Assembly (NCBI RefSeq): GCF_003143555.1
Contig: NZ_CP029347.1
Location: 62,001 to 126,000, forward strand
Direction: 5' to 3'
DNA from: Saliniradius amylolyticus
GTDB lineage: Bacteria; Pseudomonadota; Gammaproteobacteria; Enterobacterales; Alteromonadaceae
Length of the DNA stretch: 64,000 bases
Of this stretch, positions 1-7,906 are shown one piece after another (the first letter of the stretch is position 1; every line of letters begins with the position of its first letter). The notes below the pieces were generated by a model. That model saw only the letters and a list, made by a program, of their open reading frames with translations. It had not been told where the DNA came from and did not search any database. Both the position numbers and the translations under genes were made by a program.

Positions 1-68
1 ATGTGGTTGAAGATTTTGAACAGAGTCAACGGGGTGAGGGCGGCTTTGGCTCGTCCGGCCGCAGTTAA
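1..68 (+). CDS. dut: dUTP diphosphatase, C-terminal end only (partial at window edge)
   Basis: Reading in the frame that starts at base 3, the edge fragment encodes the last 21 residues of a protein ending in RGEGGFGSSGR. This is the glycine-rich motif 5 arm of trimeric dUTPase, which closes over the active site when dUTP is hydrolysed to dUMP and pyrophosphate. The stop codon is at 66-68, and slmA follows after 17 bases, the same dut-slmA order as in E. coli. The rest of the gene lies upstream of the window, so length and start cannot be judged. Confidence 0.88.
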   Translation, partial: VVEDFEQSQRGEGGFGSSGRS

Positions 69-85
69 TGCGATAGGAACACAAG

Positions 86-676
86 ATGGCAACAACTAAA
101 AAACCTAATCGTCGTGCGCAGATATTGCAATGTCTGGCGCACATGCTGGAAACCAGTCCGGGTCAGCGCATCACCACCGCCAAGCTGGCGGCTGAAGTCG
201 GCGTCTCAGAAGCGGCATTATATCGGCACTTCCCCAGTAAGGCGCGGATGTTTGAAGGCCTTATCGAGTTTATTGAAGAGACGTTGTTTTCGCGTATCAA
301 TAAAATCCTGGATGATGAGAAAGACACCGCCGTACGCTGTCAGCATATCCTGCATTTATTGTTAGGGTTTGCTGAGAAAAACCCCGGTATTGCGCGTTTA
401 ATTAATGGTGACGCCTTACTGGGTGAGCAGGATCGCTTACGTGGCCGTATTGCTCAGTTATTTGAACGCCTGGAGACTCAGCTTAAACAGGTATTAAGAG
501 AAAGTAAGTTGCGTGATGGTAAGGCGCTGGTGGCCGATGAAGGCCATATCGCCAACTTATTGATCTGCTTTGCCGATGGCCGTATCAATCAGTTTATTCG
601 CAGCGAATTTAAGCGGCGCCCAACAGAACACTTTGCCGAGCAGTGGCATCTGATTAAACAGCAGCTGCTGGCTTAA
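86..676 (+). CDS. slmA: Nucleoid occlusion factor SlmA (TetR fold)
   Basis: The product is a DNA-binding division inhibitor that binds chromosomal sites and blocks FtsZ ring assembly over the nucleoid. It has 196 residues, close to the family's usual 198. An N-terminal TetR-type helix-turn-helix covers about residues 29-60 ([21 protein letters not shown]), followed by the all-helical dimerisation and FtsZ-binding core with its conserved [11 protein letters not shown] and [12 protein letters not shown] stretches. It lies just downstream of dut, as in enterobacteria, probably in the same transcript. A strong intrinsic terminator follows it. The first ATG fits the family N-terminus ([10 protein letters not shown]). 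Confidence 0.96.
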   Translation: MATTKKPNRRAQILQCLAHMLETSPGQRITTAKLAAEVGVSEAALYRHFPSKARMFEGLIEFIEETLFSRINKILDDEKDTAVRCQHILHLLLGFAEKNPGIARLINGDALLGEQDRLRGRIAQLFERLETQLKQVLRESKLRDGKALVADEGHIANLLICFADGRINQFIRSEFKRRPTEHFAEQWHLIKQQLLA

Positions 677-691
677 TCTGAATAAAGACAT

Positions 692-719
692 AAAAAAGCG
701 CCGCAGTGGCGCTTTTTTT
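692..719. terminator. Bidirectional intrinsic terminator between slmA and the M28 peptidase gene
   Basis: An A-run, a GC-rich stem (AAGCGCC / GGCGCTT, loop GCAGT) and a T-run follow the slmA stop. The A-run on the left becomes a T-run on the other strand, so the hairpin can end both slmA and the convergent M28 peptidase gene that stops at 734. Confidence 0.9.
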
Positions 720-733
720 ATACGCAGAAAGGT

Positions 734-2359
734 TTACTTACCAGCGAAAGTGTTGCCAAAGAAGTCGCCGTCGAACCAGGCCGGGCGCTGGTCCTGGTTG
801 GCAATGCTGCGGCCGATGCGCAGGTTCACCTCAGTAAACAGGGTGGCGGCTTGCCAGTTGAAGTCCTCATTCACTTCGTCCGACGGTTTGTGATAATCGC
901 TGCCCAAAAACTCCTTAAAGTAGTCCTCACCACTCTTATCGCCTTTGGCGGTAAAGCCAGGCACCAGGAACACGGAGGGTACACCTTGCTTAACGAACAT
1001 ATAGTGATCGGAACGAGTAAACAGTGCCTGTTCTGGCCAGGGATCTTCAGCCAGCGACAGCCCCATTTGCTCGGCGGCATCGGCGACATTGTGTTGTAGG
1101 TCCGAGTGGTTGGCACCAAAGGCGATCACATCTTCAAACTGGTATTTGAGGATGGGCATATCCAGATTCACATTGGCTACCATCGCATCACCGGGCACCG
1201 TGGGATTGCGGGCAAAATAATCGGCACCTAACAAGCCTTTTTCTTCAGCGGTCACCGCCACAAAAAGAATGGAGCGACGGGGCTTGGGCATCTGAGTGAA
1301 CAGGCGAGCCGTTTCCAATAGCACCGAAGTGCCGGTGGCGTTATCCATGGCGCCATTGTTGATCTTGTCTTTCTTCACGGTTTTGGCGATACCGATGTGA
1401 TCGGAGTGGGCGCTGTAAACCACATACTCATTTTTTAGCTCAGGATCTGAGCCGGGTAAAATGGCGGCCACGTTATCGCTCTCGATGCGCTCATGGGTGC
1501 TGCTCTTGCTGAAATCGATGGATACGGGTAAGGCAAAGCCCGCTGGTGTATTGCCCTGTTCAATAGCGGCGTAGATCTCATCCAGGCTCATCGGGGCGTG
1601 AGCAAACAATTGTTCTGCGGCCTTCTTGCTGAAAAAAGCGCTGTTCTTGATCTCAGGGAATACGCTGACTGGCTCACCGCTTTCATCCAGCGTTCTTAAA
1701 CTGGGAGTATGCAGATAGTTCAGGCGTGACTGATAAGGTCGGATTTTTTCAATGGTAGGCGTAGTAATGCTGACTATGCCGATGGCGCCGCGCTGAGCCG
1801 CATGTTTGCCTTTCTCGTGGCCGGAGGCGAAATGGGCGCCTTCTTCACTGGGAAAATGAGCGGGCTTACCGGATAAAATCACTACAACCTTGCCGTCTAC
1901 ATCAAGGTCGGCATAGTCGTCATGCTCAAGTTCCGGGGCGACTATACCATAGCCGGCAAATACCATTTCACCGGAAACGTGCGCTTCCTGATACACGGTG
2001 CTGGGGCCGGTTAAATAGTCTTTGGGGTAATCCAACGCCAGCTTTGCATGGTCGCTACTGAGCACCAGTCGAGGCGATTCTTGCTTCAGGTAGGCCTGAC
2101 GGAAGGGCACGGTCTGGAAGAAGGTACCGTCTTCTCCGGCGGGTTCCAGGCCCAGCTGGGTGAATTCCGAGGCAATATAGCGGGTGGCGATCTGATGTCC
2201 CCGACTACCGGTGTCCCGACCCCGAAGCAGATCGTCGGCGAGAAATTCCACATGGGCGCGAATTCGTTCAGCATCGGCCTCAGGGTTGCTGGTTGCCGCC
2301 ACAGACAGAGTACTGCTGACCAGTCCTGTCACAGCGGCGAGAAGAATAATAGGTTTCAT
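734..2359 (-). CDS. Secreted M28-family zinc aminopeptidase with PA domain
   Basis: This 541-residue exported peptidase has a Sec signal peptide (MKPIILLAAVTGLVSSTLSVAA), a protease-associated insert around residues 120-200 and a C-terminal M28 catalytic domain. The two-zinc site is visible as SAHSDHIG (His about 318), NGAMDNATG (Asp about 339), AEEKG (catalytic and ligand Glu about 372) and TRSDHYMF near the end. An ATG at 2359 is preferred because AGAGG lies six bases upstream and the signal peptide begins there; an in-frame start at 2458 would bury the signal peptide. It probably acts as a periplasmic or extracellular aminopeptidase; the substrate cannot be told. It is divergent from a TetR regulator, which may control it. 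Confidence 0.87.
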   Translation of the reverse strand: MKPIILLAAVTGLVSSTLSVAATSNPEADAERIRAHVEFLADDLLRGRDTGSRGHQIATRYIASEFTQLGLEPAGEDGTFFQTVPFRQAYLKQESPRLVLSSDHAKLALDYPKDYLTGPSTVYQEAHVSGEMVFAGYGIVAPELEHDDYADLDVDGKVVVILSGKPAHFPSEEGAHFASGHEKGKHAAQRGAIGIVSITTPTIEKIRPYQSRLNYLHTPSLRTLDESGEPVSVFPEIKNSAFFSKKAAEQLFAHAPMSLDEIYAAIEQGNTPAGFALPVSIDFSKSSTHERIESDNVAAILPGSDPELKNEYVVYSAHSDHIGIAKTVKKDKINNGAMDNATGTSVLLETARLFTQMPKPRRSILFVAVTAEEKGLLGADYFARNPTVPGDAMVANVNLDMPILKYQFEDVIAFGANHSDLQHNVADAAEQMGLSLAEDPWPEQALFTRSDHYMFVKQGVPSVFLVPGFTAKGDKSGEDYFKEFLGSDYHKPSDEVNEDFNWQAATLFTEVNLRIGRSIANQDQRPAWFDGDFFGNTFAGK

Positions 2360-2476
2360 AGGCATCCTCTTGATGTTTGACCGCAAGACCTTACCCGAGC
2401 CGAAGCCGGGATACCAGTTTGACTTTCCTACAAAGCTCACTAACCTTGCTAAGAACAAACATTCTGGAAATGAAAA

Positions 2477-3049
2477 ATGCCACGAAAAGCCCTGTACGAT
2501 CTTGATGAAGTGTTATCAAACGCCGTCGATGTGTTTATCGAGCATGGATACCACGGTGCGGTGATGGATGAGATTATCGCCCGAACCGACTTTAATCGTC
2601 GGGGGTTCTATCTGGAGTTTGGCAGTAAGCAGCAGTTTTTATACCGAGTGATCGAACATTATCAGAGCCAACGGCTGGAGCCGGTGGTTGCGCACCTGGA
2701 ACATAATCATGGTCTGGCGTCTGTTGAGCAATTTTTCCGCGAATATGTCCAGTTGATCCAAGGGCGTGGTTGTTTGCTGATCAACATGGTCACTGAGCTG
2801 GGCTACGATGACGGTGAAATTCGAAGCCTGGGGCGGCACTATTTGGATCGCTTGCAGATCGGCTTTATCGGCTGCCTCGAAAAGGCCTTGCAACACGGAG
2901 AGATTAACGCGGGCATTAACCTAGAGTCCACGGCCTTGCAGCTCACCAGTTATGTGCAGGGTTTTGCCGTGAATGCGGTGCTGGCGGGCACCACCGATGA
3001 GTTGCACTTGGCAACGAAAGCGTTGTTAGGCGCGGTGCAAAAGAGTTAA
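2477..3049 (+). CDS. TetR/AcrR-family transcriptional regulator
   Basis: The 190-residue protein has an N-terminal helix-turn-helix (about residues 25-48: GAVMDEIIARTDFNRRGFYLEF) and a helical ligand-binding C-terminal half typical of TetR repressors. The match to TetR proteins starting MPRK fits this start. It is transcribed away from the M28 peptidase gene with a 117-base gap, the arrangement seen when such a repressor controls itself and its divergent neighbour. No clear inverted repeat was found in the gap, so the target is only inferred. The ligand is unknown. Confidence 0.85.
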   Translation: MPRKALYDLDEVLSNAVDVFIEHGYHGAVMDEIIARTDFNRRGFYLEFGSKQQFLYRVIEHYQSQRLEPVVAHLEHNHGLASVEQFFREYVQLIQGRGCLLINMVTELGYDDGEIRSLGRHYLDRLQIGFIGCLEKALQHGEINAGINLESTALQLTSYVQGFAVNAVLAGTTDELHLATKALLGAVQKS

Positions 3050-3081
3050 AATCACCGCCCACATTTCTCAAAGTGGTGTCT

Positions 3082-3405
3082 ATGAGTCAGTCTAAGTCGG
3101 TTTATCGAGTACAGTTTATCAGTAACGCCGAGCGCTACGAGCTTTATGTCCGTGAGGTCGCCCAGGGGGCTATGTTTGGCTTTGTAGAGATCGGTGACTT
3201 CGTCTGGGATAATCGTAGCGGCGTGGTCGTTGACCCGAGTGAAGAAAAATTGAAGTCTGAGTTTGAAGGTGTCGAGCGTACCTATATTCCCATGCATAAT
3301 GTGCTGCGCATCGATCAGGTAAAGCACCGGGGTAGCGCGAAGGTAACCGAGCTGGGTGACAAGGTGACCCCATTCCCGCAGCCGGCTTATACACCTAAAA
3401 ATTGA
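3082..3405 (+). CDS. DUF1820 family protein
   Basis: This small soluble protein (107 residues) matches the remembered DUF1820 pattern: an MSxxxxYRVxF N-terminus, then a compact beta-rich core including VARxxxQGxMFGFVEIGDFVW-like residues (here REVAQGAMFGFVEIGDFVW) and an IPMHNVLRIDQV segment. The ATG at 3082 gives the usual MSQSKSVYRVQF start; an in-frame GTG nine bases upstream is also possible. The family is widespread in gammaproteobacteria and has no established function that I know of. It follows the TetR gene by 32 bases and could be co-transcribed with it. Confidence 0.8.
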   Translation: MSQSKSVYRVQFISNAERYELYVREVAQGAMFGFVEIGDFVWDNRSGVVVDPSEEKLKSEFEGVERTYIPMHNVLRIDQVKHRGSAKVTELGDKVTPFPQPAYTPKN

Positions 3406-3487
3406 CGCTGCCCGGCGTACTGCTTTTCCCTTTTCCACCAAAGTTTGATAAGTAAGGCCTATCGCCTTTTGCTTTTCGGAGAATGCC

Positions 3488-5221
3488 GTGCGCATCATTT
3501 TGCTACTCATCTTTTCAGTTTGCTTCAGTCTGGTGGCTCAGGCTCAGAGCTCATTAGACCGTTTACTGGACGAAATCTGGCAATTTGAGTTAAGAATCGC
3601 GCCAGTGACCGCCACTTCTTTGGGAGTGCACGACTATGACCATTTGTTGGCGGATCGGTCGCCAGAAGCGCTTAAACGTCAGCGCGATCAGGCGGCAGAG
3701 TACTTGCAGCGGCTAGCAGAACTGGACAGCGCAGAACGGTCTTTCGATGAACGGCTCAACATCAGTATGCAGCGCTATCGGTTGCAGAATCTGGTGGATA
3801 AATACGACTTTAATCAGCACTATGTGCCCTTGAAGTCGGAAGACGGTTTCCATCGTAGCATTGCCTATTTGCCCAATCGCATCAAAATGGCTGCGGCTGA
3901 GGATGTAAAGAATTACCTCCGTCGCCTCAAGGCGTTGCCTCGGTTGTTTGAACAAAACATTTACTGGATGAAGCAGGGCCTTCAAACTGGGCTCACGCAA
4001 CCCAAAGTGGTGTTACAGGGGTATGAATCGTCAGTGAGTGCCTTTATTCATGACGATCCGGAAGACAGCGTGTTTTTTGAACCCTTTAAACAACGGCCAG
4101 TATGGGCGCAAGCATCTCAGTTCAGTCAATGGGCTACCACGGCCAGACAGATTATCGCCTCCGAAGTGATGCCTGCTTATCAGAGCTATTACGAGTTCTT
4201 GACAGAGCAGTATATCCCCAACGCCAGAGACAGCGTCGGTATTGAGCACTGGCCCCAGGGCAAGGCCTTCTACGCCAACCGAGCTCGTCATTACACCACC
4301 ACGGATATGACCGTGGACGAGATCCATCAGCTTGGTCTGCAAGAGGTCAAGCGCATACGCGCTGAGATGGCCAGGGTGATGCAGCAGGCCGGCTTTGACG
4401 GCTCTCATGCTGAATTTATTCATTTCTTGCGCACCGATAAGCAGTTTTATGCTGAGAGCCCTAAGGCGCTACTCAAACAGGCCGCTTACTTGTCCAAGAA
4501 GGCCGATGCGATCCTGCCTAAGTTATTTTATAAACTTCCCCGCACACCCTACGGCGTCGCCCCGGTTCCGGACAGCATTGCGCCCAAGTACACCACGGGC
4601 CGCTATATTGGTCCCACCCGAGACGATCAACCTGGCTATTACTGGGTCAATACCTATGCGCTGGATAAGCGACCTCTCTATGCCCTGCCTGCACTGACCT
4701 TGCACGAGGCGGTACCGGGGCATCATCTGCAAAATGCACTGGCACGGGAGATGGACCATCTGCCGCCAGTGCGTCGTCATACCTATATTTCGGCTTTTGG
4801 TGAGGGTTGGGGCCTGTACTCGGAATACCTGGGCAAGGAGATGGGCTACTACGAGACCCCTTACGATGATTTTGGCCGGCTAAGCTACGAGATGTGGCGT
4901 GCCTGTCGGCTGGTGGTAGATACAGGGATGCATATGCAAGGCTGGAGCAGACAGGAAGCCATCGACTACATGCTCGAGAACACCGCTCTGTCGGAGCACA
5001 ATGTGACCACCGAGATCGACCGTTATATTTCCTGGCCTGGACAGGCTCTGTCTTACAAGATTGGCGAGATTACGATTAAACGCCTTCGCTGGGAATCGGA
5101 GCAGGCGCTGGGTAATGACTTTGATCTACGCGCCTTTCACGATGCCTTATTGGAAAACGGCGCCATTCCGTTATCGGCCTTAGAGCAACACATGACTCGT
5201 TTTATAGAGCAGCACCAATAG
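3488..5221 (+). CDS. Exported DUF885-family protein (putative zinc peptidase)
   Basis: The 577-residue protein begins with a signal peptide (MRIILLLIFSVCFSLVAQAQ) and carries the DUF885 domain over nearly its whole length. The key motif LHEAVPGHHLQ (about residues 405-415) contains an HExxxxHH arrangement, and FGEGWGLYSE follows about 30 residues later, consistent with a gluzincin-like metal site. Start is GTG at 3488, supported by GGAG seven bases upstream; no in-frame ATG lies closer. Members are annotated as putative periplasmic peptidases or carboxypeptidases; the substrate is not known. Confidence 0.82.
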   Translation: MRIILLLIFSVCFSLVAQAQSSLDRLLDEIWQFELRIAPVTATSLGVHDYDHLLADRSPEALKRQRDQAAEYLQRLAELDSAERSFDERLNISMQRYRLQNLVDKYDFNQHYVPLKSEDGFHRSIAYLPNRIKMAAAEDVKNYLRRLKALPRLFEQNIYWMKQGLQTGLTQPKVVLQGYESSVSAFIHDDPEDSVFFEPFKQRPVWAQASQFSQWATTARQIIASEVMPAYQSYYEFLTEQYIPNARDSVGIEHWPQGKAFYANRARHYTTTDMTVDEIHQLGLQEVKRIRAEMARVMQQAGFDGSHAEFIHFLRTDKQFYAESPKALLKQAAYLSKKADAILPKLFYKLPRTPYGVAPVPDSIAPKYTTGRYIGPTRDDQPGYYWVNTYALDKRPLYALPALTLHEAVPGHHLQNALAREMDHLPPVRRHTYISAFGEGWGLYSEYLGKEMGYYETPYDDFGRLSYEMWRACRLVVDTGMHMQGWSRQEAIDYMLENTALSEHNVTTEIDRYISWPGQALSYKIGEITIKRLRWESEQALGNDFDLRAFHDALLENGAIPLSALEQHMTRFIEQHQ

Positions 5222-5434
5222 TTAATATGACCCGGTCAGTCGAATACGGCTGGCCTTTGTCTTCGGAGCGCGCCCTTATTGACATAGCAGCGCATTACAC
5301 GCCTGTGAACTCAGCCGTTAAAGTGGATTGGTACTTTTCCTTGAGATAAAATAGACCTGAAGTTGCGGCCTTCAAGGGTGAACTTTGTTGCCGTTTTATC
5401 GTTAATATTGTTGGGTTACTTTTGAGGCGATTCG
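5222..5434 (+). other. Intergenic gap with possible promoter elements
   Basis: This 213-base gap separates the DUF885 gene from the unknown gene at 5435. It contains a perfect TTGACA at 5279-5284, without a good -10 at the right distance, and a TAAAAT at 5347-5352 without a good -35. No coding sequence or clear hairpin terminator was seen. Confidence 0.3.
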
Positions 5435-5926
5435 ATGATCCTCTACACGATTATTGGCGTTGCGATTCTGTTGGCGTGTTTTTTTATGGTTCGCTGCCAG
5501 GGCATGCAGGCTCAACTTCGCCAGGCGTTGTACTATAGTCAGCAAGCAGACAAGCGCAAACGTGAGATTCTCGGCCATCTCACCGAGACCGCAGAGCAAC
5601 TGCAACAGCAGTATCTGGACAGGCTGGAAATGGCGTATCAGGCTGGCTGGGTGAATGCCGAGAGGTATGAGAAAAGCCGTATTATAGTCAGTCACTACTG
5701 CTTTGTCATACTCAGCTGCGTGGACAAACAACTGAGTGTCTCTGCGGCCATGAACAAGGTGGCGACTCGCAGTCAGACGCCTCTGGAAGACATTCAGCGG
5801 TTCATATCACTGCAGCGCGGCGAGGTTCGTAACGCATGGAGCAGCAATCAGGTGGCAGGTTTTACTCGTGTTTGCAATTTGCTAACGAGTTTCCAGGAAG
5901 CTCCGTCTTTGGCAAACGCCAGTTAA
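5435..5926 (+). CDS. Unknown membrane-anchored helical protein
   Basis: I do not recognise this 163-residue protein. It has one N-terminal membrane segment (about residues 3-20, ILYTIIGVAILLACFFMVRC), then charged and glutamine-rich helix (about 24-62) with coiled-coil character, and a mostly helical soluble C-terminal half containing three cysteines. The topology suggests an inner-membrane anchor with a cytoplasmic helical domain. It is convergent with the FliL-like gene (7-base gap). Start is the first ATG; no strong ribosome binding site is visible. Confidence 0.7.
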   Translation: MILYTIIGVAILLACFFMVRCQGMQAQLRQALYYSQQADKRKREILGHLTETAEQLQQQYLDRLEMAYQAGWVNAERYEKSRIIVSHYCFVILSCVDKQLSVSAAMNKVATRSQTPLEDIQRFISLQRGEVRNAWSSNQVAGFTRVCNLLTSFQEAPSLANAS

Positions 5927-5933
5927 TAAAGCC

Positions 5934-6338
5934 TCAGGAGCCCTGATAAAGATACTTGGTGAAAATCACATCTTCAATCATCGGGGCGCCGGTTTCTTTT
6001 TCCATCAGGTTACGTAAATTGCGGAGGATGTCTTTGCGGATCTCCTCCCGTCCTACCAGAGACTTTACCTTGTTTTCAGGCTGTTGCCCGAAGATATCGA
6101 TGGCAGTTGCTCGCATAAGCGGTGTATGGTGCTGTGCCACCTCCAGATAAGAGGCATCTTCCAGCATTAGCTCAATGGACACGCGCACGAAGCCGAGCTT
6201 CTTACTGTCCTGCCCCAGATAGTTCGTTACGATATCTGGCTCCAGTCCGAAATAAGCGGTCGCGTGGGCTTTTGGGGAAGCAAAAGCCACCAGAGTGACG
6301 ATGGCAAACAACGTATATCTCAGCATTGCAGTGGTCAT
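5934..6338 (-). CDS. Orphan FliL-like protein
   Basis: The 134-residue product starts with a signal peptide or anchor (LRYTLFAIVTLVAFASPKAHA) and continues with a FliL-type domain. Typical FliL features are the FVRVSIELMLED strand, the LMRATAIDIFGQQ helix and the C-terminal LVGREEIRKDILRNLRNLMEKETG...IEDVIFTKYLYQ pattern. True FliL sits in the flagellar basal body and modulates stator function. This copy lies next to ubiC, far from any flagellar operon in the window, so its link to motility is inferred. Start could also be four codons downstream (MLRYT). Confidence 0.78.
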   Translation of the reverse strand: MTTAMLRYTLFAIVTLVAFASPKAHATAYFGLEPDIVTNYLGQDSKKLGFVRVSIELMLEDASYLEVAQHHTPLMRATAIDIFGQQPENKVKSLVGREEIRKDILRNLRNLMEKETGAPMIEDVIFTKYLYQGS

Positions 6339-6492
6339 ATCGAGTCCCGTTGGTCGGTAATATCCCCCTGATATCCGGGGCCTGAGTATCAGTTTATCAA
6401 TAAATACCCTCGCTAAACCAGCATTTGCTGGCTCCTACCCTGAGGCTATTGTTACTATTGAGGCTGCTAAATCCATCAGTCAGAACGCGAAG

Positions 6493-7044
6493 TTGAGTAA
6501 CAGTCCTTTATTTCCATTACCTGTAGCGCCTCACTGGCACACCGCCAATGAGGTAGTTGTACCGGAGGCGCACCTAAAAAACTGGTTGCAGGATACCGGC
6601 TCTCTGACCGAGCGCTTGCAAGCCCATTGCCGACACTTTGAAGTGCAGCTGTTGGGTCAGCAGAAAACTCAGCTCAGCGCCGATGAGCTTGAGATCATAG
6701 GTTCCCAGTTGAGCGTCGTACGGGAAGTGATTCTGCGTGGCGATGGTCAGCCGTGGGTGGCCGCGCGCTCTGTATTGCCGAAAGCCCTGACTGAGGACGG
6801 GCCTTTTGCGGCTCTGGGAAGTCAGTCATTGGGCCGAATTTTGTTTAATGACCATCTGTTTGAACGTCGTCCCTTCGAGCTTTGTCAACTGGAGGCTCCG
6901 AATCTGCTCGAGACACTGGGCTGTGAATCGAAACACCGGTTATTCGGACGTCGTTCGCTATTTTGCTACCAACACTGGCGTGTGATGGTGGCAGAGATAT
7001 TCTTACCACAGTGTCCGGCCTATAAACTCTGGAGCCCCAGATGA
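6493..7044 (+). CDS. ubiC: Chorismate lyase
   Basis: UbiC converts chorismate to 4-hydroxybenzoate and pyruvate, the first committed step of ubiquinone synthesis. The 183-residue protein matches the family in length and in its REVILRGDGQPWVAARSVLP stretch, GLGRILF-like turn (SLGRILFND) and C-terminal RRSLFCYQHWRVMVAEIFLPQCP. The start appears to be TTG at 6493 because no suitable in-frame ATG precedes the conserved region. Its stop overlaps the ubiA start (ATGA), so the two are translationally coupled. Confidence 0.93.
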   Translation: MSNSPLFPLPVAPHWHTANEVVVPEAHLKNWLQDTGSLTERLQAHCRHFEVQLLGQQKTQLSADELEIIGSQLSVVREVILRGDGQPWVAARSVLPKALTEDGPFAALGSQSLGRILFNDHLFERRPFELCQLEAPNLLETLGCESKHRLFGRRSLFCYQHWRVMVAEIFLPQCPAYKLWSPR

Positions 7045-7904
7045 TCTTATCGTTGTCCCATTGGCGTGCCTACAGCCAACTGATGCGAGTCGAGAAGCCT
7101 GTGGGTGTGTACTTACTTTTATGGCCTACTCTTTGGGCATTGTGGCTGGCCGCCGACGGCCTGCCTCCGATTGATGTCCTGCTGGTGTTCTTAGCTGGGG
7201 TATTTTTAATGCGCTCGGCTGGCTGTGTGATCAACGACTACGCCGATCGCCATATTGATGGTCACGTTCAACGCACCAAGGATCGTCCGTTGGCAACCGG
7301 TCGGGTAAGTCCACCGGAAGCCTTACAGCTTTTCATCCTACTGGTAATGCTGGCCTTTGCGCTGGTGTTGCTGCTCAACTGGCAGACTGTCGTGTTATCG
7401 ATAGGTGCGCTGCTACTGGCAGCTTGCTATCCCTTTATGAAGCGGTATACGCATTTTCCGCAGGTGGTTCTGGGGGCTGCCTTTAGCTGGGCCGTTCCCA
7501 TGGCCTTTATGGCCGTTCAGCAGCAGATACCCAGCTGGGCTTGGTGGCTGTATGGTGCCAATGTGATCTGGACGGTGGCTTACGACACCGCCTATGCCAT
7601 GGCGGACAGAGACGATGACCGTAAGGTCGGGGTGAAGTCCACCGCCATTGCCTTTGGGCGTTTTGACAGAGCGGCCATCGCGCTGATGCAACTGGCGTTT
7701 CTCGGCATTATGGCTGGCTTGGGTGAGCATTTAAGCCTGGGCTGGCCTTACTGGTCTGGGCTGCTGGTGGCTGCAGGCTTTAGCCTTTACCAGCAGTGGT
7801 TAATTCGAGAGCGGCAACCTCAGCGGTGCTTTCAAGCCTTTCTGAATAACCATTATGTGGGGATGGCGATCGGCCTTGGCCTGATCGCCGATCTTAGTCT
7901 GTAG
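7041..7904 (+). CDS. ubiA: 4-hydroxybenzoate octaprenyltransferase
   Basis: UbiA attaches the polyprenyl tail to 4-hydroxybenzoate in the inner membrane. The 287-residue polytopic protein contains both aspartate-rich prenyl diphosphate motifs: NDYADRHIDGHVQRTKDRPL at about residues 67-86 and DTAYAMADRDDD at about 188-199. It has eight to nine predicted hydrophobic segments. It overlaps ubiC by four bases and ends two bases from the convergent plsB stop, both stops lying inside a TAGATCTA palindrome. Confidence 0.96.
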   Translation: MILSLSHWRAYSQLMRVEKPVGVYLLLWPTLWALWLAADGLPPIDVLLVFLAGVFLMRSAGCVINDYADRHIDGHVQRTKDRPLATGRVSPPEALQLFILLVMLAFALVLLLNWQTVVLSIGALLLAACYPFMKRYTHFPQVVLGAAFSWAVPMAFMAVQQQIPSWAWWLYGANVIWTVAYDTAYAMADRDDDRKVGVKSTAIAFGRFDRAAIALMQLAFLGIMAGLGEHLSLGWPYWSGLLVAAGFSLYQQWLIRERQPQRCFQAFLNNHYVGMAIGLGLIADLSL

Positions 7905-7906
7905 AT

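Noticed and set aside
6368-6392. CTGATA/TATCAG inverted repeat upstream of ubiC
   Set aside because: Six-base arms with a 13-base loop and no tail or promoter context; expected by chance in a stretch of this length.
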